Of a stretch of DNA of 16,944 nucleotides, positions 8,347-15,108 are shown piece by piece. Below the pieces are notes generated by a model, which worked only from the letters and a program-made list of their open reading frames with translations, was not told the DNA's origin and made no database searches. The position numbers were made by a program, and so were the translations under genes. Every line of letters begins with the position of its first letter. Positions within the stretch are counted from its first letter, which is position 1. Source of the DNA: Planctomycetia bacterium (lineage in GTDB: Bacteria; Planctomycetota; Phycisphaerae; Phycisphaerales; SM1A02); NCBI GenBank assembly GCA_005799205.1, contig SYHM01000013.1:1-16944 (forward strand), given 5' to 3'.

Positions 8347-8435
8347 GGCACATTCTCCGTGAGATTCTTTGGCTGAACTGGAACACATCACCCAGAGCCC
8401 CGGACGGCACGATGCCGTTGGCTCATTGAGTGCAC

Positions 8436-8446
8436 TCGAACATAAC
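8436..8446 (-). promoter_or_regulatory. Putative -10 region for paralogue A
   Basis: The minus strand reads GTTATGTTCGA here, identical over 11 bases to 11145-11155 upstream of paralogue B, at a similar distance from the start codon (about 100 versus 114 bases). TATGTT could serve as a -10 hexamer. Sixteen bases further upstream is TTGTGC, a weak -35 match. The conserved position is the main support; the exact promoter assignment is inference. Confidence 0.35.
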
Positions 8447-8502
8447 GCAGATGCGGTCATGCACAACTTTCGCCTTCGGTTTTTGACGTGTTTTTGCGGC
8501 CA

Positions 8503-8541
8503 CGAAAGAAAACCCCCTCGGTCTTTCGACCGAGGGGGGTT
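8503..8541 (-). terminator. Rho-independent terminator of dockerin gene B
   Basis: An 11-bp perfect GC-rich stem (8513-8523 with 8528-8538) closes a four-base loop and is followed on the minus strand by TTTTCTTTCG. It lies about 40 bp past the stop at 8582. The stem shares CCCTCGGTC/GACCGAGGG with the terminator of paralogue A, which suggests that the whole transcription unit was duplicated. Confidence 0.9.
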
Positions 8542-8581
8542 CGTACTAGGAGAAACCTTCGAATCCTCGACTGCAGTCAGA

Positions 8582-11041
8582 TCAGTTCGGGCAGACGCCC
8601 CAACCGCTGAGCAGAGTCGCGAGATCGGAACCGTTGGTGGCGCCGTCTCCAGTGATGTCGCCGGCTGGCGATCCCCATGCTGAGAGCAGGGTCGCCAAGT
8701 CGGCGCCGTTGCGGACGCCGTTGCCGTCGTAGTCACCTTGGCATGGTGGCGCGGCGCAGTTGGCGGCATTGGTGCCGTTGATCTGCACAACCCACGCTGC
8801 CGTGAATGTGGCTCCAAGCGACTCAGTCAACACATATTGACCCGCTGCGTCAGCGCAGCTGAGGCGGCAATAGGTGTTGCCAGTTGGGCCCGAGGTGTTT
8901 CCACCTGCGCGCTGCTGGTAACCCGACGAGGCTGGGACCGACCCTTCGCCGTCATTGAGAGCTGGGAAGTCCTCGATGACGACCAGGTTGTACGCAGCGT
9001 CGTCCTGCACGCAGACTGGCTGCGCGAAGTTCAACGTGGCCTTGTACACACCACCAGGGATCATCACCGACTGAACGATGATCGCCTCGAGGTCGCCGCC
9101 GTCAACGCCGCCATCGGCAGTCTTGAACCGTGGAGCTCCACCGTCAAGATCGCGATAGATGCCGATTGTCGCTGGCAGTGGAAGATCGCTGTAGAAGGTT
9201 CCGGTTGCATCGACATTGATGGCGTATGCACCGAAGCTCAAGCAGCTGATATCTCCAGCAACCGTTCCCGCAGGGAAGACGCGAGCGTAGGAGTTCGCCG
9301 TCGAACCACCAGCTGCACCAGCAACTGCACACGCAACGATGCCGTTGGCGACCGTGTTCGGATCGACATTCAGGCTCATGCTGTCAGGTCCAGGTGCTGC
9401 ACAGACTCCAGCGGTCGCTCCACCACCAGAGACGGTGATTGGGCACGTCGCTGGCGCTGAGGTCAACTCGACGGTGTAGCTGTTGAACACGCCGCTTCCG
9501 CAGGCATTCCCAGTGAATCCGCTGTCAGCAACGAACGCGTAGTACACGCCTGGGTTGAGGCAGGAGGTTGCCACGGTTGGGCAGCTTCCTGTTCCAGGCG
9601 AGACAACGGTAGCGCCTGCGCATCCAGCCACTGACATGTCGCCAGAGAGGATGAGCACAGTGCAAAGCCGTGCAGCCTTCACCGAAACCGTGACCTGCGA
9701 ATCGGCTGTCACAGAGAACTGATAGAAATCAGTGTCGCGTGCGTCAGCGTCGGCCCAGAACGAACCGGAGGTGATTGAACCGAATCCGATTGTCTCGAAC
9801 TCGCCCGCGCCGTTGCATCCGTCGTTCGATGCGCTACCACAAGGCTCGGCCTCAGCACCGGTTGGAGTACCCAACGCACATGGCTCTGGCATGTCGAAGG
9901 TGATCGTTCCAGTTCCTGTCTCGCCTTCGGTGTAGGAACCGTTTCGGACGAGGTAGGTATGACCGAGCGCCACTGCAACGCTCATCGCTGACGCGTATGG
10001 AGTGGTGGTGCCAGTGATGTAGCAGGTACCGCTTGCACCGTCGTCATTGCAACCGACCAACGCGCCCGCGAGGCCGTTGAAGTCGAAGTTGGCTGGGTCC
10101 GTTCCCATGTCGTACACAGCGAGCTTGTTGTCGTACGAGCACGCATCACATGTCGAAAGCGACATGGTTCCGTTTGCGATTGGAGCAACCTTGAACCACA
10201 CATCGTTTCCGAAAATGTCGCTGCCCGACTGGCAGTTCGCACCAGGATGAACTGGACCGTCAGTGGTTGCGTTCACGGTTGTGAATGCGCGAGTGCTGTC
10301 GGTTCCTGGAACAACGGTTGCGCTTGTCGCGCAGTTGTTCGCAGGCGCGCCAGTCACTGGAGCACAGAAGTAGTAACCGCACTGCGCGATCGCTTGATCG
10401 ACACAGCTCTGGTCCCAACCCACTTCACAGCAGATTGGATTGAATGTGCAGACAGAGGTGCAGCAGGTCGCGTTGTCGCAACCGAGTCCCGCATGCACAA
10501 CGTTGCACGCACCAGCGGCGCCAACGCAACCCGCGCTCGAAGGCGTGAAGTTGACGGTCAGCGCGCCTGCGCCAACGTCGCCGTTGTATCCACCGATTCG
10601 GGCATAGAAGATGTCGCCTGCAACGCATGCGACGTCTGCGATGGCTGAGTGATAACCCTGGCAGGTCGCATCAGCTGGAGCGTCGCCGTTGCATGCAACG
10701 AGCGTGTCGCAGTTGCCCTTGTAGAGCGCCAGTGATGTGTCGTACGAGCCGAGAAGGCAAGTCGTAAAGGTTGCAAGACCTGGTTCGGTCGCGGTGAAGC
10801 TGAACCACACATCGTTCTGGGTCGCGAGCCAATTGAGGTAGGTGCCTGTGCACAGCGCATCCGTTGGAGGATTGGCGCTTGGCGTGGCAGTGGTGGTATC
10901 GAACGCGCTTGGAACTCCAGCGGTCACAGGCGCGGCGCCTGCGCATTCGTCTTGCGCCTGCGCGGAGGACGCGATGAGCGTGGTACACGCTGCCGCGAAC
11001 GCCACGCTCAGCGTGGATGAAAGATTGACTCGACACTTCAT
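8582..11041 (-). CDS. Secreted cysteine-rich protein with GC-type dockerin C-terminus (paralogue B)
   Basis: An 819-residue exported protein. The ATG at 11041 is preceded by AGGAGA seven bases upstream and opens a classic signal peptide (MKCRVNLSSTLSVAFAAACT..., cleavage near SSAQA-QD at about 29). Domains in order: PPC-like beta-sandwich (about 32-166, with NDVWFSFTATEPGLATFTTC); cysteine module (180-221, core CCTSVCTFNPICCEVGWDQS); second PPC-like unit (235-383, NDVWFKVAPIANGTMSLSTC); a divergent third one (about 388-533, DTDFYQFSVTADSQVTVSV); a beta-rich region of unknown type (534-766). It ends in a tandem dockerin-like pair (767-819) closing on GVCPN. The three PPC-like units suggest internal duplication. 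It carries many cysteines, so folding after export with disulfides is likely. It has its own leader and terminator. Binding partner and substrate are unknown, and no catalytic motif is visible. Confidence 0.9.
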   Translation of the reverse strand: MKCRVNLSSTLSVAFAAACTTLIASSAQAQDECAGAAPVTAGVPSAFDTTTATPSANPPTDALCTGTYLNWLATQNDVWFSFTATEPGLATFTTCLLGSYDTSLALYKGNCDTLVACNGDAPADATCQGYHSAIADVACVAGDIFYARIGGYNGDVGAGALTVNFTPSSAGCVGAAGACNVVHAGLGCDNATCCTSVCTFNPICCEVGWDQSCVDQAIAQCGYYFCAPVTGAPANNCATSATVVPGTDSTRAFTTVNATTDGPVHPGANCQSGSDIFGNDVWFKVAPIANGTMSLSTCDACSYDNKLAVYDMGTDPANFDFNGLAGALVGCNDDGASGTCYITGTTTPYASAMSVAVALGHTYLVRNGSYTEGETGTGTITFDMPEPCALGTPTGAEAEPCGSASNDGCNGAGEFETIGFGSITSGSFWADADARDTDFYQFSVTADSQVTVSVKAARLCTVLILSGDMSVAGCAGATVVSPGTGSCPTVATSCLNPGVYYAFVADSGFTGNACGSGVFNSYTVELTSAPATCPITVSGGGATAGVCAAPGPDSMSLNVDPNTVANGIVACAVAGAAGGSTANSYARVFPAGTVAGDISCLSFGAYAINVDATGTFYSDLPLPATIGIYRDLDGGAPRFKTADGGVDGGDLEAIIVQSVMIPGGVYKATLNFAQPVCVQDDAAYNLVVIEDFPALNDGEGSVPASSGYQQRAGGNTSGPTGNTYCRLSCADAAGQYVLTESLGATFTAAWVVQINGTNAANCAAPPCQGDYDGNGVRNGADLATLLSAWGSPAGDITGDGATNGSDLATLLSGWGVCPN
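8585..8743 (-). repeat. Dockerin-coding repeat, copy B
   Basis: The partner of the block at 6280-6435. It codes for GDYDGNGVRNGADLATLLSA followed by DITGDGATNGSDLATLLSGW and the terminal GVCPN. DNA similarity to copy A is higher here than in the body of the genes, consistent with strong constraint or with recent exchange between the copies. Confidence 0.75.
10379..10504 (-). other. Cysteine-rich module, copy B
   Basis: This segment codes for residues 180-221 of paralogue B, with the core CCTSVCTFNPICCEVGWDQS followed by CVDQAIAQC. It aligns residue for residue with copy A over the CC-x3-C-x5-CC-x6-C-x7-C pattern and keeps the FNP, the Trp-Asp pair and the following Cys. In both proteins the module sits directly before an APAN(N/D)C-A start of a PPC-like domain. 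Confidence 0.7.
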
Positions 11042-11104
11042 TTGAGATTCTCCTAGTAAGAAAAATGGGTGGTTTCAACGGTCCTTGAACGGCGAAGGAT
11101 CGTC

Positions 11105-11129
11105 CCCGAGTGGCGACAGGCCGCTCGGG
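11105..11129 (-). promoter_or_regulatory. Leader hairpin upstream of paralogue B
   Basis: The 10-bp arms CCCGAGTGGC and GCCGCTCGGG pair around a five-base loop, with one G-T wobble. It falls between the putative -10 and the start codon, so it would be in the mRNA leader. Neither strand has a following U-tract, which argues against a simple terminator. An mRNA-stabilising or regulatory role is a guess. Confidence 0.35.
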
Positions 11130-11144
11130 TTCCGATACATCGAT

Positions 11145-11155
11145 TCGAACATAAC
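11145..11155 (-). promoter_or_regulatory. Putative -10 region for paralogue B
   Basis: Minus-strand GTTATGTTCGA, identical to the element at 8436-8446 ahead of paralogue A, and about 114 bases before the ATG. TATGTT may be the -10 hexamer, but no good -35 sits 16-18 bases upstream. The motif could therefore belong to an alternative sigma factor or be a regulator site. Confidence 0.35.
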
Positions 11156-11239
11156 TCGAGTTGAACCAAAAGCGAGCGAATTGCCAAAAACGCGTGAATT
11201 GAGAAAAATAACTTCGGGCGCTGTGTGACGCTTATCGGA

Positions 11240-12271
11240 CTATCGCCAATCGATCACGATCTTCCCGAAGTGGCTACCCGTTTCTAGGCGCTCGAGGGCC
11301 TTGCTTGCAAGCATCGGCGAGTGAATCGAATCAACGATCGGCACGATCGCTCGAGCGCGAAACAGACTCATCACGGCGCGAAACTCCGACATGTCACCCA
11401 TCGTTGAGCCCAGAATTGAAAGTTGATTCCAGAATACTCGGCTGAGATCAGAGGTTGCATCGCCACCGGTCGTGGCCCCGCACGTTACAAAAACTCCGCC
11501 ACGAACAAGGCTCTTGAGAGCTGAAAGATGCACCGCCTTTCCGATCGAGTCAGCGACGATGTCGACTCCGCGCTTTCCCGTCGCGCGCCGTACTGACCCC
11601 GACCAGTCGGTTCCATCATCGAGAATGGCGTGCGAGGCTCCGAGCGAGAGCGCTCGATCGAGCTTGCTCTGGTGCCGGCTCGTCACAATCACCTCACAAC
11701 CAAAGTGACGGGCGATGTTGAGAAGCGCGACCGCGACTCCCCCACCGATTCCAGTAATCAGCACTGTCATTCCTGGCTGCAATCGTGCCCTCGACACGAG
11801 CATCCGCCACGCAGTCAAGTGGGTGAGTCCAAAGGCCGCCGCCTGCACCGGATCTGCGTCCGCGATGTCAAGCACATTGGTCACTGGCGCGACGAAGAAT
11901 TCAGCCATCGTGCCTTGCGTGTGCTCGCCAATCATCGATATTGCTTCGCCGCTTGGTCGCCGCTCTGGATGACGAACGTCCTTCGCCACGACCGCTGCGT
12001 TAAGAAGTACGCGCCGATCCATCCATGCGCTGTCGACACGCTCTCCCAGCGCCACGACTCGACCCGCGCCGTCCGATCCACACACGAAGGGGTATTGCGT
12101 CTCGACTCCAGGAAGTCCACGTCCCACCCAAAGGTCGAGGCTGTTGAACGCGCTTGCCTCGGTGCGCACCAACACCTCACCAGCCGCTGGAACGGGCGTC
12201 TGCCAATCGGTAACGAAGGAAATGTTGTGAGCGACTGGGTTTCCGCGCTTCGTAATGACAATGGCGTTCAT
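11240..12271 (-). CDS. MDR-superfamily quinone oxidoreductase / alcohol dehydrogenase-like protein
   Basis: A 343-residue cytosolic NAD(P)H-dependent oxidoreductase of the medium-chain dehydrogenase/reductase superfamily. The ATG at 12271 has AGAGAGG three to four bases upstream and gives the usual MxAIVITKxG start. The N-terminal GroES-like domain contains NSLDLWVGRGLPG (residues 43-55) and CGSDGAGRVVALGERV. The Rossmann part has TGIGGGVAVAL (173-183) and SRHQSKLDRALSLGASHAI. Late motifs VTCGATTGGD and NQLSILGSTMGDMSEF, and the ending HFGKIVIDW, match a zinc-type ADH subgroup that I recall as carrying a four-cysteine structural zinc loop. Here that loop is present in length but has no cysteines (about residues 88-115, NAAVVAKDVRHPERRPSGEA), so the structural zinc is probably lost. 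Substrate unknown. It is divergent from the DUF1573 gene with only 17 bp between starts. Confidence 0.88.
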   Translation of the reverse strand: MNAIVITKRGNPVAHNISFVTDWQTPVPAAGEVLVRTEASAFNSLDLWVGRGLPGVETQYPFVCGSDGAGRVVALGERVDSAWMDRRVLLNAAVVAKDVRHPERRPSGEAISMIGEHTQGTMAEFFVAPVTNVLDIADADPVQAAAFGLTHLTAWRMLVSRARLQPGMTVLITGIGGGVAVALLNIARHFGCEVIVTSRHQSKLDRALSLGASHAILDDGTDWSGSVRRATGKRGVDIVADSIGKAVHLSALKSLVRGGVFVTCGATTGGDATSDLSRVFWNQLSILGSTMGDMSEFRAVMSLFRARAIVPIVDSIHSPMLASKALERLETGSHFGKIVIDWR

Positions 12272-12281
12272 GTGACCTCTC

Positions 12282-12287
12282 TATAGT
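12282..12287 (+). promoter_or_regulatory. Possible -10 hexamer (TATAGT) for the DUF1573 gene
   Basis: TATAGT lies one base before the first ATG (12289) and seven bases before the second (12295). If used, transcription would begin at about the second ATG, giving a leaderless mRNA, which fits the lack of a Shine-Dalgarno site. No good -35 is visible at 16-18 bases, so confidence is low. Confidence 0.25.
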
Positions 12288-12288
12288 A

Positions 12289-13386
12289 ATGATCATGCAC
12301 CTGCGCTCTTTCAGATCACTCCTTCTGCTGCTCACTCAGGCGGTTGCAGCAAGCGCGCTCTGCGCCTCGACACACGCTGCCGTCATTGCCGCGCCACCGT
12401 CGATTGCGCTCGGGTTCATCGAACCACGAGCGTCGATCACGCGCACATTTCGACTTGTGAATGGCAGCGACAGTCCAGTCACGATCGTTTCGGCGACACC
12501 CACCTGTACCTGCACAACCCTCGATGCAGCGGGCAAGGTGATTCCGGCGCATGGAAGTATTGAGGTCCCGATGACCATGAAGGTCGCCGCATCGACTGGT
12601 GTCAAGAGTGCGTCTGTGGCATTCGTGTTTTCGGACGGCTCGCCACCGCTGTCGATCACCATGAGTGGCGAGATTGCGTACGCCGTTCGAGGCACGTCGG
12701 TCGACATCACGAATGGATCGCGAGTGCCGTACATCAATGCGTTTCGTGATCCAGCGGCGCCCGCTGCGAGCGCGAAGGTTCCACTTGATGGAGTTGTCAC
12801 GGTTGGGTCCATCGATCAGGTGCCATTCACGATCCGCTCAGTCATGAACGCGCCACCCGTGTTCGTTGGGTTCGATCCTGCCACGGATTCACCGCGGCCG
12901 TCGTATGAAGTGCGCTATGACTTCTCAGGGCTGTCCTGTGCCCACATGCCACCCTATCTCATCATCGAAACGGACCACCCCAAGGCTCCCGTGGTGGACA
13001 TGCGCATTCGCCATCTCTGCACACGCATCTCTCCGCAGATTCCATTCGCCGAGTATCGCGCGAATCTTGGAGTCCTTAACCCAGGAGTCGCGCTGCCCTT
13101 CGAGTTTGAACTGAAGCATGCCGCGGGATGGAATGTCATTGAAACACTCTCGAGTGACCCACGCATCGCCGTCACCTTTGTGGGACAGCGTTCGGACAAG
13201 GAGACTGCGATGATCTCACTGGTCGCCACGCCCGCGGAGTCAACGCGCGGGGTCATCCTTACACAGATCACCATGACTGCCACTGACCCCGATGGGATCA
13301 GGCGAACGAGTGACTTCTGGGTCTATTGTGTCGTTCGTCCGAGCGACAACTCGGCCGGCAAGACGAATCAAAAACTCGGTTCGTAA
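12289..13386 (+). CDS. Secreted DUF1573 domain protein
   Basis: A 365-residue protein (363 if the ATG at 12295 is used; neither start has a ribosome-binding site). A signal peptide covers about residues 1-30 (RSFRSLLLLLTQAVAASALC, cleavage near THA-A). DUF1573 follows at about 36-125. Its hallmarks are an FxF/FIEP-type strand, a TFRLVNGSDSPVTIVSATPT run, and a C-x-C (Cys73, Cys75 in TPTCTCTT) where the family usually has CGC. A GKVIPAHGSIEVPMTMKV strand pair then follows. The rest (about 126-350) is beta-rich and may contain a second Ig-like domain, with HPKAPVVDMRI near residue 230. DUF1573 proteins are abundant in planctomycetes and Bacteroidetes and are thought to be extracytoplasmic; their molecular role is not established. 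The 3' end overlaps the malic enzyme gene by 19 bp. Confidence 0.85.
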   Translation: MIMHLRSFRSLLLLLTQAVAASALCASTHAAVIAAPPSIALGFIEPRASITRTFRLVNGSDSPVTIVSATPTCTCTTLDAAGKVIPAHGSIEVPMTMKVAASTGVKSASVAFVFSDGSPPLSITMSGEIAYAVRGTSVDITNGSRVPYINAFRDPAAPAASAKVPLDGVVTVGSIDQVPFTIRSVMNAPPVFVGFDPATDSPRPSYEVRYDFSGLSCAHMPPYLIIETDHPKAPVVDMRIRHLCTRISPQIPFAEYRANLGVLNPGVALPFEFELKHAAGWNVIETLSSDPRIAVTFVGQRSDKETAMISLVATPAESTRGVILTQITMTATDPDGIRRTSDFWVYCVVRPSDNSAGKTNQKLGS

Positions 13387-15038
13387 ACCTGGCTACGCAC
13401 GAATTGCGCGATGTCGTCGGGCTCGGGCACACGGGCGAGTCCGTTCTGGAAGATCAGCTTCGCCACGGCGATGGCGACTTCGACGCTCGTCTCGAGGATG
13501 GATGAAATCGGCGGATAAATGAGCCCAACCGAGAGATCCTGCTCGGTCGTCTGAGCTGCAAGCGACTCGGCGGCGCGCAGAAACATCGCGTCGGTCACTC
13601 GAGTCGCTTTCGTCGCGTAGATCGCCATACCGACGGCCGGATAGATGTAGACGTTGTTCCCCTGCCCAGGCACGAAAAGCTTTCCGCCGAAATGGAGTGG
13701 AGGAAATGGACTCCCACTCGCAACGATCGCTCGACCATCCGACCATTTGATTGCCTCTTCGGCGGTGCACTCAGACTTGGATGTCGGGTTTGAGAGTGGA
13801 AAGATGATCGGGCGCGCGTTGATCCGTGCCATCGCACGGACGACCCGTTCGTTGAAAGCGTGTGCGACAGTTGACACTCCGATGATCGCCGAAGGACGAA
13901 TCGTCTCAACAACATCGGCGAGATCTTTGAGTGGAGAATCCGGAGTCGAAGGCGCCCCCTGCGGAAACGTGAGATGCGAGATGTCATGAGCGAACCGTTC
14001 GAGATAGTCGGGGATCCGCGGCATCTTTGAGTGCACCATTCCGCGCGAATTCACAAACCAGCATGCGCGTACCGCTTCTCGCTCGCTGCAACCTTCTGCG
14101 ATCAACTGCGTCACAAAAAGATCAGCGATTCCCACCGCAGCACTGCCGGCACCCATGAAGAGCAATGTCTGCTCGCGGAGCGGTCGTTGTGAGAGTCGAC
14201 TCGCGCCAAAGAGTCCAGCAACTGCCACAGCGGCCGTCCCTTGAATATCGTCGTTAAAGCAACAGACCTTCTCGCGGTAGCGCTGTAGCAATGGGATCGC
14301 GTGCTTGTTGGTGAAGTCTTCAAACTGGATGCAACAGGCAGGAAAGACCTCTTGGACCGCTGCCACAAACTCGTCGAGAAACGCGTAGTACTCGTCCCCA
14401 GTGATGCGTGGCATCTTGAGCCCTGGATACAGGGGATCGGCAAGAAATGCCTCGTTGTTTGTTCCAAGGTCGAGCACAATGGGCAGCGCCACTTCGGGAG
14501 GTACCCCCGCGCATGCGGTGTAGAGCGCGAGTTTTCCAACGGGAATTCCCATGCCGCAAACACCTTGATCTCCAAGACCCAAGATGCGCTCTCCATCGGT
14601 CACAACGATGAATCTCACGTCCTCGACTGGCCAATTCCGAAGCACCTTGGCAAGTGACCCCCTGCGCTTCACCGAGAGGTACATCCCCTTGGGCCGTCGA
14701 AAAATATGGCCGAATTTCTGACATGCCTCACCGACCGTTGGCGTGTACACGATGGGCATGTACCGCTCAAAGTCACTACGAATCAAAGCATAAAAGAGCC
14801 GCTCCTGCCGATCCTGAAGTGCCGAGAGATATTGGTACTTCGCAAGATCAGAACCCTGCCCATCAAACTGCAGCCGAGCTCGATCGAGCTGAATCTCGAG
14901 CGACTCGTATCCGTCGGGCAGCAATCCGACGAGCCCAAACTCCTCGCGCTGGGCGTCGGTAAACGCTCCGCCGAGATTGAGACGAGCATCACTCAAGTAT
15001 CGAACAGAAGTCGCGGGGTCTGGTCTTGCAGGCTGCAT
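13368..15038 (-). CDS. maeA: NAD-type malic enzyme (malate dehydrogenase, oxaloacetate-decarboxylating)
   Basis: A 556-residue cytosolic enzyme converting L-malate to pyruvate and CO2 with reduction of NAD(P). Length and motifs fit the large-subunit MaeA/ME2 group. Visible are the catalytic Tyr98 in IVYTPTVGEACQ, Arg151 in TDGERILGLGDQGV, Lys169 in GIPVGKLALYTACAG, and metal ligands Glu240-Asp241 (CIQFEDFTNKHA) and Asp264 (CFNDDIQGTAAVA). The Rossmann loop is MGAGSAAVGIA (295-305), followed by FPLSNPTSKSECTAEEA. All key residues are intact. The ATG at 15038 lacks a recognisable ribosome-binding site, but no better start is present. NAD rather than NADP preference is inferred from family resemblance only. 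The gene diverges from the SprT-like gene (70-bp gap) and overlaps the DUF1573 gene tail to tail. Confidence 0.95.
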   Translation of the reverse strand: MQPARPDPATSVRYLSDARLNLGGAFTDAQREEFGLVGLLPDGYESLEIQLDRARLQFDGQGSDLAKYQYLSALQDRQERLFYALIRSDFERYMPIVYTPTVGEACQKFGHIFRRPKGMYLSVKRRGSLAKVLRNWPVEDVRFIVVTDGERILGLGDQGVCGMGIPVGKLALYTACAGVPPEVALPIVLDLGTNNEAFLADPLYPGLKMPRITGDEYYAFLDEFVAAVQEVFPACCIQFEDFTNKHAIPLLQRYREKVCCFNDDIQGTAAVAVAGLFGASRLSQRPLREQTLLFMGAGSAAVGIADLFVTQLIAEGCSEREAVRACWFVNSRGMVHSKMPRIPDYLERFAHDISHLTFPQGAPSTPDSPLKDLADVVETIRPSAIIGVSTVAHAFNERVVRAMARINARPIIFPLSNPTSKSECTAEEAIKWSDGRAIVASGSPFPPLHFGGKLFVPGQGNNVYIYPAVGMAIYATKATRVTDAMFLRAAESLAAQTTEQDLSVGLIYPPISSILETSVEVAIAVAKLIFQNGLARVPEPDDIAQFVRSQVYEPSF

Positions 15039-15108
15039 CAGCCCAAGAGTAGTTTCTGCAGCGAAGTCAAGCGGAGAGACAGTGACCTATGGCTACTAGA
15101 CTCGGGCG
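15039..15108. other. Divergent intergenic region, malic enzyme / SprT-like
   Basis: Only 70 bp separate the two divergent start codons, so both promoters should lie here or just inside the genes. I find no convincing -35/-10 pair on either strand. A TTGACT on the minus strand (about 15065-15070) could be a -35 for the malic enzyme gene, but nothing resembling a -10 follows at 16-18 bases. Confidence 0.3.

Larger units (their letters stand above)
8347..8581 (-). other. Intergenic region between paralogues B and A
   Basis: This 235-bp gap is one of the largest in the window. Reading on the minus strand it holds the terminator of paralogue B (8503-8541), a putative promoter motif (8436-8446), a small leader hairpin (8404-8418, arms ACGGCA/TGCCGT with a three-base loop), and a GGAGAA ribosome-binding site just before the TTG start of paralogue A. 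No additional gene is evident. Confidence 0.7.
11042..11239 (-). other. Leader and promoter region of paralogue B
   Basis: This 198-bp gap lies between the MDR dehydrogenase and paralogue B. On the minus strand it contains an A/T-richer stretch (about 11160-11220), the putative -10 motif (11145-11155), a stable 10-bp hairpin with one G-T pair (11105-11114 with 11120-11129), a weaker 7-bp hairpin around 11080-11100, and the AGGAGA ribosome-binding site at about 11049-11054. I see no clear terminator for the dehydrogenase and no extra gene. Confidence 0.55.

Noticed and set aside
8347..8817. Upstream extension of the paralogue A frame to an ATG at 8817
   Set aside because: The extra residues read the end of paralogue B in a wrong frame. 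The same odd peptide pattern (TWxxCSQ.GD) appears in the shadow frame of A's own dockerin end because the DNA is duplicated. The leader and signal peptide place the start at 8346.
8738..9460. Plus-strand open frame of 240 codons inside paralogue B
   Set aside because: It lies wholly antisense to a well-supported secreted protein, lacks a ribosome-binding site and has low-complexity, Cys/Arg-rich content without any domain.
11105..11129. Hairpin as terminator of the MDR dehydrogenase
   Set aside because: It has no U-rich tail on either strand and lies downstream of the putative promoter of paralogue B, so a leader structure is more likely.
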